Shown: piece by piece, positions 59,325-64,000 of the stretch
Layout of the letters: the number at the start of each line of letters is the position of its first letter
How positions within the stretch are numbered: position 1 is the first letter of the stretch
NCBI RefSeq assembly: GCF_900104145.1
Contig: NZ_FNLB01000006.1
Location: 3,449,001-3,513,000 of the forward strand
Origin: Pseudovibrio sp. Tun.PSC04-5.I4
GTDB lineage: Bacteria > Pseudomonadota > Alphaproteobacteria > Rhizobiales > Stappiaceae
Reading direction: 5' to 3'
Length of the DNA stretch: 64,000 nucleotides
Position numbers and translations under genes: made by a program
The notes under the pieces: model-generated
What the model saw: only the letters and a program-made list of their open reading frames with translations
Told to the model about the DNA's origin: nothing
Database searches by the model: none

Positions 59325-59948
59325 TCAGCAAGGTTCGAAGTGCTCAAGAAACCTTTCCACAGACATTGATTGAAACAGGGACAAACGCTCGAAGATATCG
59401 TCATCCGGCCAATTCCACCATTTCAGTGTGAGAAGCCGGTTTGTGATGTCTTTTGAGAATCTTGGTTTGATAGACTTCGCAGGGACGCCGCCAACGATCA
59501 TGTACGGCTCGACGTCCTTTGCAACGACAGCACCCGCTGCGAGGATCGCCCCATCACCGATAGTAACACCGGGAAGGACGGTTACGCCGTGGCCTATCCA
59601 AACATCATTGCCGATGAGGACGCGGTTTGCTCGCCGGTTTGCAAAGAAGGTGTGGTCCCGTTCTTTGTCACCCCGATAATATTCAGGTGTGTACGTAAAC
59701 CGATGTTGGGAAACCCGCTCCATAGGGTGATTGGGAGGACCCAGACGAACATTGGATGCAATGGCCGTGAATTTTCCAATAACAGTGTCTGCTACTGAAC
59801 TGTTCGGGCCAATGTAGGAGTAGTCGCCGAGCTCACAATATTCCAGATGGGTTGGACCAAGCACTTCGCATTGCCGGCCAATCCTAGCCTCTCTGAGAGA
59901 GACGGTTGACTCTATGACCGTCTCTTTGAGTTTGGGGGGCTTTATCAT
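59325..59948 (-). CDS. Phosphonate-operon acetyltransferase (left-handed beta-helix, DapH/GlmU-type)
   Basis: 207 residues with hexapeptide repeats, such as 'SYIGPNSSVADTVIGKFTAIASNVRLGPPNHP' and 'VLIGNDVWIGHGVTVLPGVTIGDGAILAAGAVVAKDVEPYMIVGGVPAKSI'. These build a left-handed beta-helix as in chloramphenicol and sugar acetyltransferases. A form with this length occurs in phosphonate operons of alphaproteobacteria (phn_thr-fam), where it may acetylate amino-phosphonates. It is different in fold from E. coli PhnO. It begins 16 bases after phnL. Confidence 0.88.
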   Translation of the reverse strand: MIKPPKLKETVIESTVSLREARIGRQCEVLGPTHLEYCELGDYSYIGPNSSVADTVIGKFTAIASNVRLGPPNHPMERVSQHRFTYTPEYYRGDKERDHTFFANRRANRVLIGNDVWIGHGVTVLPGVTIGDGAILAAGAVVAKDVEPYMIVGGVPAKSIKPRFSKDITNRLLTLKWWNWPDDDIFERLSLFQSMSVERFLEHFEPC

Positions 59949-59964
59949 GGAGCGAGTTTCCCGT

Positions 59965-60675
59965 TTATGCAGCCGAGGCGAAAGACATGACGTCTACGAT
60001 CCGGTCTGCAATTGCGTCGCGCACGTCGTGATCATGCAAAATGCCGACCATTGCCACGCCTTGTTTCTTTTTCTCTTCCACCAGCTCAACAACAACGGCT
60101 CTATTTGCTGCATCGAGTGACGCTGTTGGCTCATCAAGGAGAAGGATTGGGTAGTGGGCAATGAACCCACGTGCGATGTTTACGCGTTGTTGTTCGCCGC
60201 CTGAAAAGGTTGCTGGTGGGAGCTGCCACAGGCGTTCTGGCACATTGAGACGAGCGAGAAGATTTCCAGCTCGTTCAAATGCCTCTTCCTCATCAACGCC
60301 TTGTGCCATGAGTGGTTCGGCAACCAGTGTCAGAGCCGGTACACGCGGGATGGCCCGCAGGAACTGGGAGACATAGCCGATTGTGGTTTCACGCAGGCGG
60401 ATGATGCGGCGCGGTGTTGAATCCGCGATGTTGACGATTTCGTCGCCATCGGAGATGAGGATCTGGCCCTTCTGACACCGGTAATTGGCGTAAATCATCT
60501 TCAGGATCGAGCTTTTGCCTGATCCCGATGGACCGCCTAAGACAACGCACTCGCCGCTTGCGACGGAGAAGTTGACGCCGGACACCACTGGTATTTCCAA
60601 GCCATCTCGCAAGTGCATTGTGAATGACTTTGCAAGATCGGAGACCAGAATTTTCGTCTTTGGAGTGTTTGACAT
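59965..60675 (-). CDS. phnL: Phosphonate C-P lyase system protein PhnL
   Basis: 236 residues from the ATG at 60673-60675 (GAGGACAGAACA upstream); an upstream extension is unlikely. It is an ABC-type ATPase: Walker A 'LGGPSGSGKSSILKMIY', Q-loop region 'YVSQFLRAIPRVP', signature 'FSGGEQQRVNIARGF', Walker B 'LLLDEPTASLDA'. PhnL works with PhnI, PhnH and PhnG in loading methylphosphonate onto ATP. It lies 10 bases after phnK. Confidence 0.95.
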   Translation of the reverse strand: MSNTPKTKILVSDLAKSFTMHLRDGLEIPVVSGVNFSVASGECVVLGGPSGSGKSSILKMIYANYRCQKGQILISDGDEIVNIADSTPRRIIRLRETTIGYVSQFLRAIPRVPALTLVAEPLMAQGVDEEEAFERAGNLLARLNVPERLWQLPPATFSGGEQQRVNIARGFIAHYPILLLDEPTASLDAANRAVVVELVEEKKKQGVAMVGILHDHDVRDAIADRIVDVMSFASAA

Positions 60676-60685
60676 TGTTCTGTCC

Positions 60686-61483
60686 TCAAGGTTGCAAGAT
60701 GGAAGACACGAGAAGCTGGGTATAGCTCTGTTGTGGATCATCAAGCACCTGATCTGTCAGGCCACTTTCAATCACATGCCCGTGGCGCATCACCAGAATG
60801 CGGTGTGACAGGAGACGTGCAACAGCCAGATCGTGGGTAACGATGATCACGGAAAGACCTAGATCCGCGACCAGTCCTCGGAGTAGATCCAACAAGCGAG
60901 CCTGAACCGAAACATCAAGCCCGCCCGTTGGCTCATCCATAAAGATCAACCGGGGGCTGGTTACCAGATTCCGTGCGATTTGCAGGCGCTGGCGCATACC
61001 ACCAGAGAAGGATCGCGGGTCGTCGTCAATGCGATCTTCTTCAATCTCAACGCGGCCAAGCCAGTCTGTTGCTGTATTGCGAATGTTGCCATAGTGACGA
61101 GCGCCGACAGCCATGAGGCGTTCACCGACGTTTGCACCAGCGGAGACTGTCATGCGCAGGCCATCGGCAGGGTGCTGATGCACAAAGCCCCAGTCTGTAC
61201 GCATCAACATGCGGCGTTCAGCTTCGCTCATCTCATAAAGATTGCGCATCTGGCCCATGCGATTGCGATAGCTCACAGACCCGGAGGTGGGAGTAAGGCG
61301 TGTTGCCAGGCTGTTCAGGAGCGTTGTTTTGCCTGAACCACTTTCGCCAACAACTGCGAGCACTTCACCCGGGTAAAGGTCAAAGCTGACATCTTTACAG
61401 CCAATGCGGCCCCCATAGAGTTTTGTGGTGTTGCGAACCTGAAGAAGCGGAAGGTCTTCAGTACCTTGAGTATCAAAGGACAT
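60686..61483 (-). CDS. phnK: Phosphonate C-P lyase system protein PhnK
   Basis: 265 residues, an ABC-type ATPase. 'VGESGSGKTTLLNSLATRL' is Walker A, 'GGMRQRLQIARNL' the signature, 'LIFMDEPTGGLDVSVQARLLDLL' Walker B, and 'IIVTHDLAVARLL' the switch region. The 'TDWGFVHQHPADGLRM' sequence is typical of PhnK. It binds the PhnG-H-I-J core complex. The start overlaps the phnJ stop (TAATG). Confidence 0.96.
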   Translation of the reverse strand: MSFDTQGTEDLPLLQVRNTTKLYGGRIGCKDVSFDLYPGEVLAVVGESGSGKTTLLNSLATRLTPTSGSVSYRNRMGQMRNLYEMSEAERRMLMRTDWGFVHQHPADGLRMTVSAGANVGERLMAVGARHYGNIRNTATDWLGRVEIEEDRIDDDPRSFSGGMRQRLQIARNLVTSPRLIFMDEPTGGLDVSVQARLLDLLRGLVADLGLSVIIVTHDLAVARLLSHRILVMRHGHVIESGLTDQVLDDPQQSYTQLLVSSILQP

Positions 61484-62394
61484 TAGTCGTTTCCTTCAGC
61501 TTCCAGCGGGTTAACCCCGAGGTGCCCAACATGACCTGCTTCGCGGCGGTCCTCACAATAATCACTGTCTGAACAGACAAACATGCGGTTGCCGGCATCG
61601 TCGAGAATGACCTCATCCAGATAAACGCTTTCCGCGCCACAGATCGCGCAGGGCTGTTCGAACTTGTTTATTTCAAACGGGTGATCTTCGAAGTCGAGGC
61701 TGACAACTTTGGTGTACGGTGGGATCGCGTAGATGCGTTTCTCGCGACCAGCTCCAAACAGCTGAAGAGCCTCCATTTGGTCCATCTTCGGATTGTCGAA
61801 CTTTGGCGTTGGAGATGGATCCATCACATAGCGATCTTCCACCAAAACGGGGTAGGCATAAGCCGTTGCGATGTGGCCGAATTTTGCGATGTCTTCGTAA
61901 AGCTTCACATGCATCAGGCCGTATTCTTCCAGCGCATGCATTTTGCGTGTTTCGGTTTCGCGAGGCTCCAGAAATCGGAGTGGCTCAGGGATTGGCACCT
62001 GATAAACGAGTACCTGATCTTTCGTCAGCGTTTCCTCTGGAATACGGTGACGGGTCTGGATGATTGATGCGTCTTTGGTCTTCGTTGTTGTTTCCACCCC
62101 AGTGGTTTCAACAAAGAAGGTGCGCAGGGCGACTGCGTTGGTTGTGTCGTCTGAGCCCTGATCGATCATTTTCAGGCAATCGTCTTTGCCGATGACAGCA
62201 GCCGTTACCTGAACGCCACCCGTGCCCCAGCCATATGGCATTGGCATTTCGCGGGCGGCGAATGGAACCTGATATCCCGGAACTGCAATGCCCTTTAGGA
62301 TTGCGCGGCGGATCATGCGTTTGGTCTGTTCATCCAGATAAGCGAAGTTGTAGTGCTCGTCGGAGATGCCTTGGGTTTCAGCTATCTCAGTCAT
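61483..62394 (-). CDS. phnJ: Alpha-D-ribose 1-methylphosphonate 5-phosphate C-P lyase
   Basis: 303 residues from the ATG at 62392-62394 (GGAGGC upstream). This is the radical SAM enzyme that cleaves the C-P bond. Its four cysteines are Cys249, Cys252, Cys274 and Cys280, with exactly the spacing of E. coli PhnJ (C-x2-C-x21-C-x5-C). 'YGWGTGGVQVT' contains the glycine that is thought to become a radical. The start overlaps the phnI stop (ATGA). The gene is intact. Confidence 0.98.
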   Translation of the reverse strand: MTEIAETQGISDEHYNFAYLDEQTKRMIRRAILKGIAVPGYQVPFAAREMPMPYGWGTGGVQVTAAVIGKDDCLKMIDQGSDDTTNAVALRTFFVETTGVETTTKTKDASIIQTRHRIPEETLTKDQVLVYQVPIPEPLRFLEPRETETRKMHALEEYGLMHVKLYEDIAKFGHIATAYAYPVLVEDRYVMDPSPTPKFDNPKMDQMEALQLFGAGREKRIYAIPPYTKVVSLDFEDHPFEINKFEQPCAICGAESVYLDEVILDDAGNRMFVCSDSDYCEDRREAGHVGHLGVNPLEAEGND

Positions 62395-63506
62395 TGTGCT
62401 GCCTCCGCTACGAGTTCTTGCTCTGCCGCGTCCTGTTTTTCCTGCCACTCTTTGCGAACCTTGCGGATCAACTCGAGTTCTGACTGGAAATCAACGTAGT
62501 GAGGCAGTTTCAGGTGCTCTACGAAGCCAGTTGCCTGAACGTTGTCGGAGTGGGACAGAACGAATTCCTGATCCTGAGTTGGAGAATCGATCTCCTCGCC
62601 CAGTTCTTCTGCGCGCAGGGAACGGTCCACCAGAGCCATTGCCATGACTTTGCGCTCGCCCTGACCTGGAACCAGCCCGTAACCGCGTGTGAACTGCGGT
62701 GGGGCTGTTGCTGAGCCTTGGAACTGGTTGATCATTTGACATTCAGAGGCTGTCATGATGCCCAATGGGACTTCAAAGCCGAGCTCTTCCATGAAGAAGT
62801 CTACTTCCACTTCGCCAAGGCGAATTTCGCCTGCGAATGGGTGAGTTCGGCCAAAACCACGCTGTGTGGAATAGCCCAGAGCCAACAAGAAGCCTTCATC
62901 GCCGCGAGCGAGGTTTTGCAAGCGTAAATCGCGATCTGCCGGGAAGGTGAGTGGTTCACGAGTGAGATCGCCAACCGGGGTGTCTGGTGCCGGTGCTTCG
63001 TCTATCTCAATCAGGCCTTCATCGTTGAGGAGATCGGTCACGCGTGGGACGACTTCTTCTTTTTGGAATTCCTGGACTTCAGGTGTTGGTACTTGGCCAT
63101 CTGCTGCGAGTTTAAAATCGAGCAGGCGCTGGGTGTAATCGAAGGTTGGGCCAAGCAACTGGCCGCCCGGTAGATCCTTATAAGTCGCTGAAATACGGCG
63201 ACGAATGAGCATTCTGGCGGTGTCGATTGGCTTTGAGTAACCAAAACGAGGCAGGGTGGTTCTGTAAGCGCGCATCAGGAATGCAGCTTCGATCAGGTCA
63301 CCACGGGATTGTTTGATACCAAGAGCTGCCAGTTCTGTATCGTACAAAGACCCTTCGGCCATGACGCGAGAGACAGACAGGTAAAGCTGCTCTGAGAGCT
63401 GCTTGAGGCTAAGGGAAGGAACATCGGTGTTTCCGCGGCGATCCCGAGCCATAAGCTTGTGAGCATTGCGGATGGCTTTCTCGCCACCTTTAACGGCAAC
63501 ATACAT
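62391..63506 (-). CDS. phnI: C-P lyase core complex subunit PhnI
   Basis: 371 residues, 'MYVAVKGGEKAIRNAHKLMARDRRG' at the start and 'SYKDLPGGQLLGPTFDYTQRLLDF'-like ribosyl-transfer region in the middle. PhnI is the nucleosidase that exchanges adenine of ATP for the phosphonate with PhnG, PhnH and PhnL. It begins 3 bases after the phnH stop and has GGAGG upstream, and its end overlaps phnJ. Confidence 0.95.
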   Translation of the reverse strand: MYVAVKGGEKAIRNAHKLMARDRRGNTDVPSLSLKQLSEQLYLSVSRVMAEGSLYDTELAALGIKQSRGDLIEAAFLMRAYRTTLPRFGYSKPIDTARMLIRRRISATYKDLPGGQLLGPTFDYTQRLLDFKLAADGQVPTPEVQEFQKEEVVPRVTDLLNDEGLIEIDEAPAPDTPVGDLTREPLTFPADRDLRLQNLARGDEGFLLALGYSTQRGFGRTHPFAGEIRLGEVEVDFFMEELGFEVPLGIMTASECQMINQFQGSATAPPQFTRGYGLVPGQGERKVMAMALVDRSLRAEELGEEIDSPTQDQEFVLSHSDNVQATGFVEHLKLPHYVDFQSELELIRKVRKEWQEKQDAAEQELVAEAAQ

Positions 63507-63509
63507 GAG

Positions 63510-64000
63510 TTAAGCCTCCAAACCGGTGATTTTGGTAGAGCGTGGCACGCCAGCAACCTGATTTTCTCCAGCAAAGATCACATCAATTCCGAGCGGGTAG
63601 AGCGTGCTGTTTGCCTGCATTTGTTGCCAGAAGGAACTTGGGACCGGGCTTACTGAAAAGAGGTTTTGTGTTTTGATGCCGGGACCTTCCAGCGTAACGC
63701 CTTCGCCAGACTTAAGGTCTTCAACCATCAAGATAATTGTGGTGGAGCGATCAGGATATTCTGCTGTGCCTGCCGCAAAGTTAGCGATTGCAGGAAGGTT
63801 TTTTCCGCTGGAAACCAGAGCAAATGTTGCCTCGTTAGGGCTTTCAACAAACGGTGCTGCTGTATGGAAGCGGATGTAGTTTTTGACTGCTTCATTTGAG
63901 GCAAGGTCTGGATCTAACCAAAGCGGCGTGTCGTAATCGCAGAGCGTCAGGACGAGTGCCGTCGCTGCTGTTGAAAGCGGAGCAGGCGGTGTTAGCGAGA
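63510..64000 (-). CDS. phnH: C-P lyase core complex subunit PhnH (partial, cut by window edge)
   Basis: About 163 residues, with the C-terminal end at 63510 and the N-terminus beyond the right edge. 'TALVLTLCDYDTPLWLDPDL', 'TAAPFVESPNEATFALV' and 'LEGPGIKTQNLFSVSPVPSSFWQQMQAN' match the PhnH fold. PhnH is a structural subunit of the PhnGHIJ complex. phnG should lie just outside the window. Confidence 0.93.
   Translation of the reverse strand, partial: SLTPPAPLSTAATALVLTLCDYDTPLWLDPDLASNEAVKNYIRFHTAAPFVESPNEATFALVSSGKNLPAIANFAAGTAEYPDRSTTIILMVEDLKSGEGVTLEGPGIKTQNLFSVSPVPSSFWQQMQANSTLYPLGIDVIFAGENQVAGVPRSTKITGLEA

Noticed and set aside
1..64000. CRISPR arrays, prophage genes, toxin-antitoxin pairs or defence islands
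   Set aside because: No regular direct repeats, phage structural genes or recognised defence domains were found; the only mobile element is the IS21 copy.

Overview
The window looks like chromosomal DNA of a marine alphaproteobacterium. The best guess is a Pseudovibrio-like member of the Stappiaceae or Rhizobiales. This rests on gene content and order only: hemC-hemD-mitofilin-hemY next to tsaD-gpsA-YciI-EVE, a SUV3-type helicase followed by an S4 RNA-binding protein, FdxA and CarD, a VjbR-type LuxR regulator, and a complete alphaproteobacterial C-P lyase operon. No 16S sequence is present, so the assignment is inference.

Layout. 1-9.5 kb: a MATE exporter cut by the left edge, a VOC protein, an NAD(P)-dependent epimerase, leuB, a secreted Ntn hydrolase, small envelope or unknown proteins, two GNAT acetyltransferases, and asd preceded by a threonine-rich short ORF that looks like an attenuator leader peptide. 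9.6-17.6 kb: a TenA-like protein, a three-gene amino-acid (probably cystine) ABC importer, a threonine/serine dehydratase-like enzyme, and an M20D amidohydrolase broken by a complete IS21-family element (about 2.3 kb). 17.7-27.5 kb: housekeeping genes (EVE, YciI, gpsA, NUDIX, tsaD on the minus strand; hemC, hemD, mitofilin, hemY on the plus strand). 27.7-34.4 kb: tRNA-Thr(CGT) beside an AT-rich, probably acquired O-acetyltransferase gene; then an AGE-family epimerase, a Gfo/Idh/MocA oxidoreductase, an L-lactate dehydrogenase-type flavoenzyme and tRNA-Arg(CCT). 34.6-42.1 kb: an SNase-like protein, an M48 lipoprotein protease, CarD, FdxA, the S4 protein and the helicase. 42.1-53.2 kb: an orphan LuxR regulator with a lux-box-like palindrome in the long gap upstream, pyruvate carboxylase, a SatP-type acetate transporter, a class-I glutamine amidotransferase, a TerB protein and a large AsmA protein. 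53.2-64 kb: a two-subunit molybdenum hydroxylase with a divergent TetR regulator, then the C-P lyase operon phnH-I-J-K-L, an acetyltransferase, a DUF1045 gene, phnM and phnN on the minus strand; phnH is cut by the right edge.

How the genes work together. The phn genes form one phosphonate-degradation operon with overlapping or nearly touching ends. The PhnH-I-J-K complex and PhnM cleave phosphonates, and PhnN makes PRPP from the ribose product. LeuB and Asd are amino-acid biosynthesis enzymes, and pyruvate carboxylase with SatP suggests organic-acid metabolism. I found no CRISPR array, prophage or convincing undescribed multi-gene system. The least ordinary signals are regulatory or small: the threonine-rich ORF before asd, a possible small RNA between fdxA and carD, a structured carD leader and the lux-box-like site. 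All functions are inferred from motifs read by eye; no database search was run.
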